Positions 55,127 to 63,080 of a stretch of DNA of 64,000 bases are shown here, one piece after another. The notes below the pieces were generated by a model. It saw only the letters and a list, made by a program, of their open reading frames with translations, made no database searches and was not told the origin of the DNA. Each line of letters opens with the position of its first letter. Position 1 is the stretch's first letter. The DNA is from Candidatus Hamiltonella defensa 5AT (Acyrthosiphon pisum) (GTDB lineage: Bacteria; Pseudomonadota; Gammaproteobacteria; Enterobacterales; Enterobacteriaceae), in contig NC_012751.1 in assembly GCF_000021705.1 (NCBI RefSeq), positions 868,001 through 932,000 of the forward strand, in the 5' to 3' direction. Both the position numbers and the translations under genes were made by a program.

Positions 55127-55666
55127 TTATTTGAATATTAAAAAATAAACAGCAATTAATATTGCTATATTAAGTATGTAGTTTATTACTTTTTTAATTA
55201 TTACATTGTTTTTATCAGTTGCAGATGACATACTCCTTTTTCCAAGACGCTTTTTTCTTCGCTCATCTTTAATACGCTTGTACATTTCTTCAACATCATT
55301 TTCTGTCCAATTAGTATTTATGGTGATATGAACATACGGTGTGGCGTTATCACTCCACGAAGGCAGCCATACTTTGTAAATTTCAGTCGATGTAATTTCT
55401 CCTCCTTCTTTTAACATTGGCGATATTTCTTTAACATCTTCACGAGGAACAAAGCCAATCATTAAGTTATTGAATCCAAAAAATCCTGATTTTGAAATAT
55501 AAACACCTATTGCATTTCTGTCATGCTTGTTTCCACCATGGCGAATTAAACTAACATTGATTTTAGTGTAGTCGTCAATATCTAAATGTTTTTTAATAAA
55601 ATCTTTTCTTGATGTTCCATCTTTATTGTCATAATAAATTCCTGCCACCTCGAAGTTGTATTCCAT
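55127..55666 (-). CDS. HIRAN-domain protein with C-terminal membrane anchor
   Basis: 179 residues from MEYNFEVAGIYYD. An upstream ATG at 55690 adds 8 residues. Residues 1-100 fit the HIRAN domain: a FEVAG start, VSLIRHGGNKHDRNAIGVYI (NxxDxNAI signature) and MIGFVPREDV. A basic linker (RRKKRLGKRS) leads to a C-terminal hydrophobic helix VINYILNIAILIAVYFLIF. HIRAN domains bind DNA ends or stalled forks in eukaryotic HLTF, and occur alone in bacteria with unknown roles. A membrane-anchored form is unusual. Confidence 0.72.
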   Translation of the reverse strand: MEYNFEVAGIYYDNKDGTSRKDFIKKHLDIDDYTKINVSLIRHGGNKHDRNAIGVYISKSGFFGFNNLMIGFVPREDVKEISPMLKEGGEITSTEIYKVWLPSWSDNATPYVHITINTNWTENDVEEMYKRIKDERRKKRLGKRSMSSATDKNNVIIKKVINYILNIAILIAVYFLIFK

Positions 55667-55736
55667 TGAATTAATTCCTTTGTTCAACAAAAACCTTATA
55701 AATTATAACATTATTGTTTCTGCAAACATCCAGAAA

Positions 55737-56063
55737 TCATGTAGTGCTAACAATCATTCTCCTTCGTATGGAAGGATTTTCTTTGATCCTTCTCTCCGAG
55801 ACCTCTGAGCCACTGAGAGAGAAAGCCGGTTCAATTTGTCCGGCATTTGGTGCTGTTTTATCGGACATTAGCCACATAGTATATTTATTCAATTTAGGGT
55901 GTTTCACAATTTTATCAATAACGTTTAACCCTACTCCGCTCTGTCCTGTTTCGTAATTTCGTATTGCTCCAAGGCTTATACCAGTTAATGCTGAAAATTC
56001 TGGTTGAGTAAGCCCTTCTGCATGACGAATATCTTTTAGTTTTTTTCCATACTCACTTGACAT
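55737..56063 (-). CDS. Phage CI/Xre-type repressor
   Basis: 108 residues. The N-terminal HTH (about 5-60) reads YGKKLKDIRHAEGLTQPEFS, ALTGISLGAIRNYETGQSG. The C-terminal half is short and lacks a LexA-like peptidase, as in P2 C-type repressors. The start has a good AGGAAAGGAT ribosome site. It is divergent from a Cox-like gene, with a perfect palindrome in between. It most likely maintains lysogeny of the right-hand prophage. Confidence 0.78.
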   Translation of the reverse strand: MSSEYGKKLKDIRHAEGLTQPEFSALTGISLGAIRNYETGQSGVGLNVIDKIVKHPKLNKYTMWLMSDKTAPNAGQIEPAFSLSGSEVSERRIKENPSIRRRMIVSTT

Positions 56064-56090
56064 TATCCTTTCCTCAGGATTATTATGTTT

Positions 56091-56116
56091 AAAACATCCT
56101 TTATAAAGGATGTTTT
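56091..56116. promoter_or_regulatory. Perfect 26-bp palindromic operator between repressor and cox
   Basis: AAAACATCCTTTA is followed immediately by its exact reverse complement. It lies 28 bp from the repressor start codon and about 145 bp before the cox-like gene, inside the divergent promoter region. Size and symmetry fit a dimeric HTH repressor operator. Confidence 0.75.
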
Positions 56117-56261
56117 CTTAAGCAAATGCTGAGAAATCCACCACAAATCAGGTCAATTCAGGCAAGTGCACCCAGTGTTAAGCATAACAGATGTCAAGCT
56201 CTGTTTTGATATTTAAAGGGTCAGGAAAGGTCTACAGCGGTCTGGAAGACATGAGGCACGA

Positions 56262-56534
56262 ATGATTAAGAGTGACTACACAGGGCAATATCCCGTTGAA
56301 GCGGTAACGATAGAAAAGTTTGCCGAGTTGATCGGAAAGCCAGAAACCGCGGTCAGGAAAATGATAACCAACAACAAATTACCTGTTGTTGAGTTAACCG
56401 ATCCTGAAGCAGCTGCGGCGCGTGTTGGTGAACGCTGGGTAGTCATCTCAGAATTTAATTGCATAGTACGAGAAGCCTACTTTAACCGTCCTGCAAAAGA
56501 GCGAGGCGCTTGGCTTAAATGGCTTGGATTGTAA
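56262..56534 (+). CDS. P2 Cox/Apl-like regulator and excisionase
   Basis: 90 residues, collinear with P2 Cox. VTIEKFAELIGKPETAVRKM (HTH) and NNKLPVVELTDPEAAAARVG are followed by ERWVVISEFN and a C-terminal RGAWLKWLGL (P2: DGWLMWLGL). Cox represses the lysogeny promoter and directs excision. Divergent orientation with the repressor is the P2-like switch layout. No integrase gene is visible beside it, so excision may be impossible. It appears intact. Confidence 0.82.
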   Translation: MIKSDYTGQYPVEAVTIEKFAELIGKPETAVRKMITNNKLPVVELTDPEAAAARVGERWVVISEFNCIVREAYFNRPAKERGAWLKWLGL

Positions 56535-56677
56535 ACCAGGCAAGAACTTTGAACACAAGTTCATAAACAAATTGAACTGGCGTACATCGACAAGGTGTAC
56601 AGGTAATTGTTTTAACATACTCGAACGGCGCGGGTGCTCGGCGGGTGCCTAGGATGGGCGGCAATGATGCACAATAA

Positions 56678-56863
56678 AATATTTATAACCAATGCACTTC
56701 GTACAGAGGTGCATTCATTACAAATGTTTTATACACCAATTCAAAGGTTCAATATAGGTTGTATCGCAAAGATTACGAAGAAGAGACTAATCAACTTCGA
56801 GCAAGAAGAAAAGTGTTTCTTAACCTAGTTGCCACTACCTGTGATGTCATAGAAAAAAGTTGA
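56678..56863 (+). pseudogene. Probable small phage gene fragment upstream of ssb
   Basis: The frame 56678-56863 encodes SKVQYRLYRKDYEEETNQLR then ARRKVFLNLVATTCDVIEKS, protein-like in composition. It has no usable ATG after the preceding in-frame stop at 56675. Two other frames here are less plausible. It may be the tail of a broken early gene or use a rare start. Function unknown. Confidence 0.35.
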
Positions 56864-56895
56864 TTGACATCATCAATCATAAGCGAGACAACATA

Positions 56896-57294
56896 ATGAC
56901 AATAAACACCGTGATATTCTCCGGCAATCTTGGCGGCGACTGTACGACTCGTAGCACCGCAAACGGTAAACTGATTGCCACATTCTCTTTACCTGTCAAG
57001 CAAGGATACGGTGAGCATGAGAAAATCTCTTGGGTGCAGTGTCGGATGTTTGGTGTCAAAGCTGAAAAGTTGCCCATTTATCTGACTAGAGGAACCAAAG
57101 TGACCGTGATTGGGCAATTTTTGCTCGAAAGCTGGACTGGCAAAGACGGCATAGAAAAAACAACCGCTGTTGTTCTAGTTAACGAGATGGATTTTTCCAG
57201 TAAGCAGGAAAATAAACTTCAGCAAAATCAACCGTTAGCAAGTCAAACAGAAAGTGCGACATCACATCAATTGGACGATGACATCCCTTTTTGA
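56896..57294 (+). CDS. ssb: Phage single-stranded DNA-binding protein
   Basis: 132 residues from the ATG at 56896; the longer frame upstream has no similarity. The OB fold includes INTVIFSGNLGGDCTTRSTA, FSLPVKQGYGEHEKISWVQC and FGVKAEKLPIYLTRGTKVTV. The tail is Gln/Ser-rich and ends DDDIPF, the acidic tip that recruits partner proteins. It is shorter than host SSB (about 178), as in phage or plasmid versions. It probably serves phage replication with the O/DnaC genes downstream. Confidence 0.88.
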   Translation: MTINTVIFSGNLGGDCTTRSTANGKLIATFSLPVKQGYGEHEKISWVQCRMFGVKAEKLPIYLTRGTKVTVIGQFLLESWTGKDGIEKTTAVVLVNEMDFSSKQENKLQQNQPLASQTESATSHQLDDDIPF

Positions 57295-57302
57295 GGGTTA
57301 AT

Positions 57303-57623
57303 TTAGAGGACAAGTTTGAGAATAGCTGTAAGCGCACCTACTGCGAGTATTAACATACCACCTAATCTGACTGTTAATTGTAACCCCAGTTTGTCAAACC
57401 GATTTTCCATGTCCTTACGAACTTCTGCAATCTCAGCAGATAAATCCTTACGTATGTCTTCTAAATCGCGTTTTACCTCAGCGATATCGGTCTTCGTCGC
57501 TACATCCGCCACTTCGTGTGACTTGCGAACAGCGATAGAAATCGCTCTGGCCTGCTCTTTCGGCAACCCTGCGTTTTCAAGGGTTTCGACGAATTCTTGA
57601 GTATCAAATGCAACCTGGCCCAT
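57303..57623 (-). CDS. DUF1640/CCDC90-like coiled-coil membrane protein
   Basis: 106 residues. DTQEFVETLENAGLPKEQAR and AISIAVRKSHEVADVATKTD are followed by a heptad coiled coil (DIAEVKRDLEDIRKDLSAEI) and a C-terminal helix LGGMLILAVGALTAILKLVL. The pattern matches the DUF1640 family of short coiled-coil membrane proteins. It is on the opposite strand to the early operon, ending 8 bp from ssb. Function unknown. Confidence 0.7.
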   Translation of the reverse strand: MGQVAFDTQEFVETLENAGLPKEQARAISIAVRKSHEVADVATKTDIAEVKRDLEDIRKDLSAEIAEVRKDMENRFDKLGLQLTVRLGGMLILAVGALTAILKLVL

Positions 57624-57767
57624 TGTTGTATCTCCTTTTTAAGTCGAGTTTAAACGCTTCAGGGTCAACAAGCAAAATTGTACCCCGTCAACACCTTTCA
57701 ACAAAATTCATTTAATTTCTTTGCAATTCAACCTGCATCATACCTGGCTCACTAAAGGAAAGCCGCG

Positions 57768-58622
57768 GTGCAAACTGAATTAATTACTATCGATTCTAAT
57801 CAATTACCTATTATCGAGTGGAAAAATATTCGTGTTGTTACTACAGAAACCCTTGCTAAAGGGTATGGTGCCAGCATGAAAAACATTCAAGCTAATCTAG
57901 CAAACCATAAATCTCGTTTTGTCGAAGGTATCCATTATTTCAAGCTGGAAGGTAATGAATTACAACAGTTTAAGAGGGTACCCGATAATATCGGGTTGGT
58001 TAGTAAATATACAAGTCAGCAGATTTTGTGGACAGAAAAAGGCGCAGCTCGTATGTCAAAAATTGTTGATACCGATGAAGCCTGGTCTTTCTTTGAAAAA
58101 ATGGAATCTGCTTACTTTAATCAAAAATCACTACCGAATGACCCAACAACTTTAGGCTTACCTAATTTCCTTGACCCTGCTGAATCCGAAATTGCCTGGG
58201 CTGAGCAACACAAAAAAGTTCAACTGTTAGGTGTACAGGTTCAACAACTTGAAACCGAAATTGATTGCTTACAAAACCTGTTACAGGTTGGTATGTCCCC
58301 CGTCCAGTTTTGCAAACAGCTTAATGGCGTAAACATTAACCAGGTCAACCTTTTTCTCGAATCGCGTCATTTTCTCTACAATGCAGAAAAGGATATCTAC
58401 AAGTCTCATGTCTGGCGAGTACAGGCTTATTCACGCGATAAATATTTAACCGAGTCACCCTATATTGCAACAACGGGTTTTGGGCAACGTCAGTGTTACA
58501 AAATTGTTCTGCTAAAGAAAGGGGCTTCATGGTTATATCAGCAATATCTCAAAGATAAGCTACCAATGAAGAAAGACTGGAACGGTCAGTTTACCCACGA
58601 AAAATATGGTCAGGTGGCATAG
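57768..58622 (+). CDS. ORF6N-domain phage antirepressor-like protein
   Basis: 284 residues from a GTG start after AAAGGAAA. The N-terminal ORF6N domain (about 10-115) shows LPIIEWKNIRVVTTETLAKG, YGASMKNIQANLANHKSRFV, EGIHYFKLEGNEL and LWTEKGAARMSKIVDTDEAW. A coiled-coil linker leads to a C-terminal domain (from ~180) with a PVQFCKQLNGVNINQVN helix and a winged-helix-like end. Such proteins bind DNA or repressor and act as antirepressors in P22-, P1- and N15-like phages. It appears intact. Confidence 0.75.
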   Translation: MQTELITIDSNQLPIIEWKNIRVVTTETLAKGYGASMKNIQANLANHKSRFVEGIHYFKLEGNELQQFKRVPDNIGLVSKYTSQQILWTEKGAARMSKIVDTDEAWSFFEKMESAYFNQKSLPNDPTTLGLPNFLDPAESEIAWAEQHKKVQLLGVQVQQLETEIDCLQNLLQVGMSPVQFCKQLNGVNINQVNLFLESRHFLYNAEKDIYKSHVWRVQAYSRDKYLTESPYIATTGFGQRQCYKIVLLKKGASWLYQQYLKDKLPMKKDWNGQFTHEKYGQVA

Positions 58623-58737
58623 AACTATTATTAATCAGGGCTTTATTGTCGCTCGTATTATTGCTGCATCCAAAGCTATAACGGAATTGTGGCATAAACC
58701 CATGTACGCATTGACGAAAGAGCAAAACATGAGCTAA
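58606..58737 (+). CDS. Small 43-residue phage ORF
   Basis: MVRWHRTIINQGFIVARIIA continues ASKAITELWHKPMYALTKEQ and ends NMS. It overlaps the ORF6N gene by 17 bases, and its stop abuts the ATG of the next gene (TAA then ATG), which suggests translational coupling. Composition is protein-like. No family is recognised; it may link expression of the two antirepressors. Confidence 0.4.
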   Translation: MVRWHRTIINQGFIVARIIAASKAITELWHKPMYALTKEQNMS

Positions 58738-59457
58738 ATGGTACCTAATATGAATTTAATCATTAGTAAACTTCAAATGATTTCGTTAGAAATTGCTGAA
58801 CTCGTTGGAAGTCGCCATGACAAAGTTAAACAATCAATAGAACGCCTTGCAAACCATGGCACTATTCAACTTCCCCCAGTGAGGAAAGTTGAGAATAAAC
58901 AATCAAATAGCCCAAATCGTTTCACTGAAGTTTATATGTTTCAGGGTGAACAAGGGAAACGAGACAGTATCATTGTGGTTGCTCAACTCTGTCCTGAATT
59001 TACAGCAAGATTAGTCGATAGATGGCAACAGCTAGAGCAAGAGAAATTACTTGGATTTAATCCTAATGATGAAATTGCTGTATTGGAAAACTTATTACAA
59101 GAAAAGAAACACAACAAAGAACTCACTCATAAAATAGAAGAAATGAAACCTGATGTAGCCGCCTTAGAGCGAATCGCCAGATCCGATGATGCTATGTGCG
59201 TGACTGATGCCGCTAAACAATTACAACTACGCCCCAAAGACCTGTTTGATTTCCTGAGTGAAAATAAATGGATTTACAGACGATTAGGCAGTCCGTGGAT
59301 TGCTTATCAGGACAAAATTCAACAGGGATTGATTGAGCACAAAGTAACAACGATTACGCACACTAATGGCATTAATGAAACAAAAACACAGGTTCGTATC
59401 ACGCCTAAAGGGATTGCTAAATTGGCGAAACTGTCAAATCTAGAAATAGCAGCCTAA
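58738..59457 (+). CDS. Rha/KilAC-type phage antirepressor
   Basis: 239 residues. The N-terminal half has MISLEIAELVGSRHDKVKQS and NRFTEVYMFQGEQGKRDSII, like the Rha regulatory-protein family. The C-terminal half is a KilAC (ANT) domain: MKPDVAALERIARSDDAMCV, TDAAKQLQLRPKDLFDFLSE, NKWIYRRLGSPWIAYQDKIQ and VRITPKGIAKLAKL. Such proteins inactivate phage repressors or regulate early genes. The start directly follows a stop codon of the small upstream ORF. It appears intact. Confidence 0.82.
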   Translation: MVPNMNLIISKLQMISLEIAELVGSRHDKVKQSIERLANHGTIQLPPVRKVENKQSNSPNRFTEVYMFQGEQGKRDSIIVVAQLCPEFTARLVDRWQQLEQEKLLGFNPNDEIAVLENLLQEKKHNKELTHKIEEMKPDVAALERIARSDDAMCVTDAAKQLQLRPKDLFDFLSENKWIYRRLGSPWIAYQDKIQQGLIEHKVTTITHTNGINETKTQVRITPKGIAKLAKLSNLEIAA

Positions 59458-59563
59458 TTAAACGTCATGATGAACCGATTTTCGGCAAACAACGAATGGA
59501 TGAATTGACGCAAGGACGAAACATGCGCTATATTCTATCCAGCACCCCAACAAAACGGGTGCC

Positions 59564-59777
59564 GGGTTTAGCATCCCAATCCATGAAGCGGACACTAGCC
59601 GCGTAAGCGGTTTTTTTGCGTCCGTGATAACCAGCGTTGCGCCCCTAAATATGGTGGGACGTAGCGGGGGAGACGCAAGTCTCGCCGGGTTCTTCGTGGC
59701 CGGTATGCTAACCCTGTTACGTCTCGCCACCCCGTTTAGCATCGGGATGCGAGGTTTGAAAGAACCCACGAAGGAGG
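59564..59777 (+). ncRNA. Structured leader resembling P1 C4 / P4 CI immunity RNA region
   Basis: Three related elements occur in order: GGGTTTAGCATCCC (59564-59577), its near-complement ATGCTAACCC (59705-59714), and CGTTTAGCATCG (59733-59744). ATGCTAA (59705-59711) pairs with TTAGCAT (59736-59742) inside an outer stem GGGTTCT (59687-59693) with AGAACCC (59761-59767), ending beside the AAGGAGG ribosome site of the next gene. The seqA/seqB/seqC layout is like antisense-RNA immunity in P4 and P1. Exact RNA ends are unknown. Confidence 0.45.
59599..59617 (+). terminator. Leader terminator hairpin
   Basis: CCGC-GTAA-GCGG followed by seven T's. The stem is short but GC-only with a perfect U-run. 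It lies just after the first element of the structured leader and could cause premature termination, as in P4-type immunity. Confidence 0.6.
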
Positions 59778-59785
59778 CCACCGCT

Positions 59786-59977
59786 ATGGTTGCTACCACC
59801 CCAACTCGCCTTGAGTTTATTGATACCTACTGGATTATCCCAGAATACGCGACTGAGCCTTACGGCAAAGTGTCATTTACACGCCAAGACTGCCGTACCT
59901 TCCACTCCATGTTCAAATATAGCCGCCTAATCTGGGCCGGTCGTCAACCTGTACGTACTTGCATAGGGGGAAATTAA
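59786..59977 (+). CDS. Icd-like small phage protein
   Basis: 63 residues from the ATG at 59786, with an ideal AAGGAGG 8 bases upstream. MVATTPTRLEFIDTYWIIPE then FHSMFKYSRLIWAGRQPVRT. The N-terminal TPT pattern and C-terminal (R)xxLxWAGRxPV fit the short proteins annotated as host cell division inhibitor Icd-like in P1/P4-type prophages. Actual division inhibition is not shown for most members. Its ribosome site adjoins the leader stem, so it is probably regulated by that RNA structure. Confidence 0.55.
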   Translation: MVATTPTRLEFIDTYWIIPEYATEPYGKVSFTRQDCRTFHSMFKYSRLIWAGRQPVRTCIGGN

Positions 59978-59978
59978 C

Positions 59979-60272
59979 ATGAGAATTGTTGATATCTCCC
60001 CTGCCCAGCAGGAAAAAATAAAGCTTGAAATTAGTCACGAAAGTCATAGCAGATTAATTAGATCAAGAGAAGTTGCCGCCAACATCTATAAGTATCTTGA
60101 AGCGGGAGAAGCTGAATTTAGACCCATCCCGTAGCTCCCTGAAATTTTGGATTATCTGTGCAAAGACATTGATGTCATTTTACATGAAATCGATAAATGG
60201 GAATTGAGAAGTAGCTTATCAAACGCCTATTTATTTAAAGAAAACAATTTACAGGAGCCATGTCATGACTAA
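59979..60272 (+). pseudogene. Phage early ORF with amber stop
   Basis: MRIVDISPAQQEKIKLEISH and SRLIRSREVAANIYKYLEAG reach TAG at 60132-60134. The same frame continues LPEILDYLCKDIDVILHEID and KWELRSSLSNAYLFKEN to TAA at 60270-60272, overlapping the O gene start by 8 bases. Clean coding on both sides of one amber suggests a 97-residue gene recently inactivated, or a short 51-residue product. Helical, no known family. Confidence 0.5.
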
Positions 60273-61172
60273 TGTTACCTATGCTGATTTTGAAGCTCAG
60301 AAAGAAGAAAATAAAATTAATGTTATTGATCTGGAAGAAGGATACACCAGAATTTCAAATGAACTTCTTGAGGGGATACTAACCGCAGGTTTAACACAAC
60401 ACCAACTTTTGGTTGTTATGGCAATTATTAGAAAAACCTATGGCTATAACAAAAAAATAGACTGGGTGAGTAATTGGCAGATATCGGAATTAACAGGACT
60501 GTTGCCGCATAAATGCTCAGCAGCTAAAAGTGCATTACTTAAAAGAAAAATCCTTATCTCATCAGGACGGTTTGTAGGAATAAATCAATGCCTGAGTGAG
60601 TGGAAAGATAAGACTTGTGTGAATGAAATGTTACCCGAATCAGGTAATCAACCGAACGATTACCCAAATGAGGTACAGTTATCCCAATTAAGTCATGACA
60701 AGTTACCTGAATCAGGTAATAACATAAAGTCTTACCCGAATCAGGCAAACACAAAAGACAAACTACAAAAGACAATATATTAAAACCAAATAAACCCCCT
60801 ATAGTCCCCCTTGCGGAAAAATCAAAATCGTTTGACCAAAGCTCACCAGAACTTCCCACTTGGCTACCCAAACCCATCTGGGATGCTTGGGTGCAGTACC
60901 GAAAGGAAATCAACAAGCCGATTAAATCCCAGCAGACGGTGATTCAGGCTATCAAGCTGCCAGGCCAGTGCCGAGACAATGGGCATCAGCCGGAAGCCAT
61001 TATCAACGCCAGTATCGCCAACGGCTGGCAAGGGCTCTTCGAGCCGCAACAACCGGCACGAACCCAGCAACCCAAGGCCCACTTTGTCGCAGATAGCTTT
61101 GCTGACAAAGACTATGGAGAACCGCAGCTCCCTGATTGGGCGAGGGAGTGTTTGTCGAGGGAGGTTCTATGA
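60265..61172 (+). pseudogene. Phage replication protein O, frameshifted
   Basis: The N-terminal DNA-binding part is clear: EEGYTRISNELLEGILTAGL, TQHQLLVVMAIIRKTYGYNK and KIDWVSNWQISELTGL, as in lambda O-type initiators (Phage_rep_O). The frame stops at 60783. The continuation PNKPPIVPLAEKSKSFDQSS, then LPTWLPKPIWDAWVQYRKEI, lies in another frame to 61172. About two extra bases in the ATATATTAAAA stretch near 60775-60785 explain it. Iterons for O are not obvious in the coding region. It overlaps the dnaC start (ATGA). Confidence 0.7.
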
Positions 61173-61566
61173 ACTACAGCGCAGAAATGACCACTGTTCG
61201 CCAAAAGCTGGCAGACCTGAGTGTGCCCCCCAAGCCACTAGAGCACACGGTTTGTGAGGAAAGAAACGCCATCTGTGACAGGCACGGCGTATTCAAACAA
61301 CGTTGCCGCAGATAGCACTCTACGGCAAAGAGATTGAGACAAAAACCGAATGCCCTGCTTGCCTGAGCGAAAAATTATCTGAGTTACAGCAAGCGGAAGC
61401 AGAGCAGGAAAAATACCGCAAGCGCTCAAAAATTAAAACGCTGATGGATAATTTGAACCTGCCTGAACGCTTTTCCGATGTCACCCTGGATAACTACGAG
61501 TCAGTGAATCCGGATGCGGCCCGTTGCTTAAAACTTTGTAACGACTATGCCACCCATTGGCCTGTC
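61169..61566 (+). pseudogene. Phage DnaC-like helicase loader, 5' part, cut by IS
   Basis: MNYSAEMTTVRQKLADLSVP and CDRHGVFKQ form the zinc-ribbon-like start. A frameshift near 61300-61310 leads to CPACLSEKLSELQQAEAEQE, then LNLPERFSDVTLDNYESVNP and CLKLCNDYATHWP, the region just before the Walker A motif. The gene ends at the IS3-family element starting at 61567. The ATPase domain is not found beyond the element. It is homologous to the remnant at 33745. Confidence 0.65.
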
Positions 61567-61637
61567 TGTAGTGGTCAAGTAAAACAGGCCAGTATCTTGT
61601 GTTTTTTCCAGTACAACCGCTGCGGTTCATTTGGCGT

Positions 61638-62102
61638 TCATCCCCCGTTGTATTGATGAGGCCGCGTTTGACTGTAGTAGCCAATGAGATCATCAACAAG
61701 ATCCCGCCTGGCTTCTTGTTGAGTTGGATACCCTGCTTTGGGTACCCATTCTGTTTTGAGGCTTCTGAACAGGCGTTCGATAGGAGAGTTGTCCCAACAA
61801 TGACCTTTACGGCTGAGACTTTGGGTCATACGATAGCGCCAGAGTGGCTGCCTGAACGTCAGGCTCGTGTCATGGCAACCTTGAGCTGAATGAAACCTGA
61901 CGCCGTTGGGGCGTCCTCTTGATTCATAAGCCATCCACAATGCCTTGCAGGTGAATTCACTGTCTGGGGAAGAAGAGAGGGCCCATCCTGTCGGTTTACG
62001 TGCAAACAGGTCTATCAGTACGGCTAGACAGGTCCAACGATTCCCTGCCCAGAGATAGGTCACATCTGATGAGGGGCAGCCACAGAAAACTGACGCGCTC
62101 AC
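61638..62102 (-). pseudogene. IS3-family transposase OrfB, C-terminal part
   Basis: Integrase-core segment: SSDVTYLWAGNRWTCLAVLI, DLFARKPTGWALSSSPDSEF, LWRYRMTQSLSRKGHCWDNS and PIERLFRSLKTEW, ending RPHQYNGG. The first Asp (DVTYLW) and Glu (PIERLF) of the DDE triad are present. The second is replaced, HSAQGCHDTS instead of HSDQGSHYTS. The N-terminal part between 62102 and 62397 is degenerate, so the transposase is inactive. Confidence 0.8.
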
Positions 62103-62396
62103 ACGTCAGGAATAGCCTGATGTTCCTGTCTCGCCTTTTTATATTGATGAGTCGGTGGCTGATGGCTGACCGGTTACAACTGACGCATGACTCTCGTTGC
62201 CCGATAGCGACTTGGCGGAATACCCCGTTCTGATACCATGGCAGACATCGTTCTTGCTCCTGACGTACCTGAGCTTGTCACTCTATCTGTTCAGGCTTGA
62301 TTCTATTAACCCCCTTTACCCAATATTGATAACGGCTTCGATGTATCCCAAACACTTGACATCAGCGTGTCACTGCATGGCTCTTCTTAAGTTTCT

Positions 62397-62654
62397 CTAC
62401 TCACGGGAAGTGTTCAGGAACTCTGACATTAAGAGAGATGAAGCCTTTTTGAGGATATCTTTCTCCCGTTCAACCTTGCGGAGTTTGGCTTCCAGCTCTT
62501 GAATCCGTTGTTGGTCTGCTGTCATTGTTTTACCTTGGGAAATAGTTTGTCCACTTTTTTCGCTCATTGACCGCCTCACCCCATCACGGAGGGCGATGAT
62601 ACTCACGCCCATGGCTTTTGCTCCTTCTATCCCCCTATATCCTTGTTTTGTCAC
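62397..62654 (-). pseudogene. IS3-family transposase OrfA
   Basis: 85 residues with MTKQGYRGIEGAKAMGVSII (degenerate HTH) and the leucine-zipper-like region QQRIQELEAKLRKVEREKDI, LKKASSLLMSEFLNTSRE, typical of OrfA. The conserved N-terminal KRYTxEFK start is missing. It would normally be fused to OrfB by -1 frameshifting. Confidence 0.65.
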
Positions 62655-62827
62655 TCATTGAGCCCCTTCTAGCTTAAATTCAGGGCTGTAGGGGAGTTTG
62701 TGTTTTTTGTTCATTGTTCCCCCTTTTTTGATAACGTGAGTCTATCACCTGGTTTTTATCAGGTGGCCAAATTAACTATGCCACTACAGATAATACCCTT
62801 TTATGCCTCTACGGACTATTGCCTTTG

Positions 62828-63046
62828 TGGATTGAGGTGAGCCGAATAAAATACCTGAATAATCTGGTAGAGCAAGACCATCGGGGCATTAAACGCATCA
62901 CTCAGTCTACGCTGGGATTTAAATCGTTTAAAACAGCAGAGGCCACTATTGCAGGAATTGAGCTACACCCGATGCTCAAAAAAGGACAGCTCGAAAACCC
63001 AGGCACTATCCCAGCCTGGAAACAGTTTTATTCTTTAGCAGACTAA
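62828..63046 (+). pseudogene. IS6-family transposase C-terminal remnant
   Basis: WIEVSRIKYLNNLVEQDHRG then IKRITQSTLGFKSFKTAEAT and IAGIELHPMLKKGQ, ending WKQFYSLAD. It matches the C-terminal end of IS26-type transposases (YLNN..EQDHR..K.....MLGFKSF..A..T..GIEL..ML.KGQ), including the DDE glutamate in VEQDH. The N-terminal two thirds are absent, replaced by the IS3-family element. Confidence 0.78.
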
Positions 63047-63080
63047 CTGTGTCCTGAATAAAGACACCCAGCGCTTCAGA

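Larger units (their letters stand above)
61567..62788 (-). mobile_element. IS3-family insertion sequence (decayed)
   Basis: Terminal inverted repeats TGTAGTGG...GGCCA are visible at 61567-61591 and, reversed, at 62764-62788, with the TG...CA ends of IS3 elements. It is about 1.22 kb, with OrfA and OrfB read on the minus strand. The flanking bases do not match, so no target duplication remains. This suggests deletion or recombination after insertion, consistent with dnaC on one side and an IS6 remnant on the other. Confidence 0.78.

Noticed and set aside
59458..59799. Minus-strand frame of 113 codons over the structured leader
   Set aside because: It has no ribosome site and overlaps the hairpin-rich leader and the start of the Icd-like gene, which explain the region better.
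35962..60272. Stop-codon reassignment as an explanation for many in-frame stops
   Set aside because: All three stop codons interrupt phage genes (TAG, TAA, TGA), frameshifts are also common, and chromosomal genes use stops normally, so decay is the simpler explanation.
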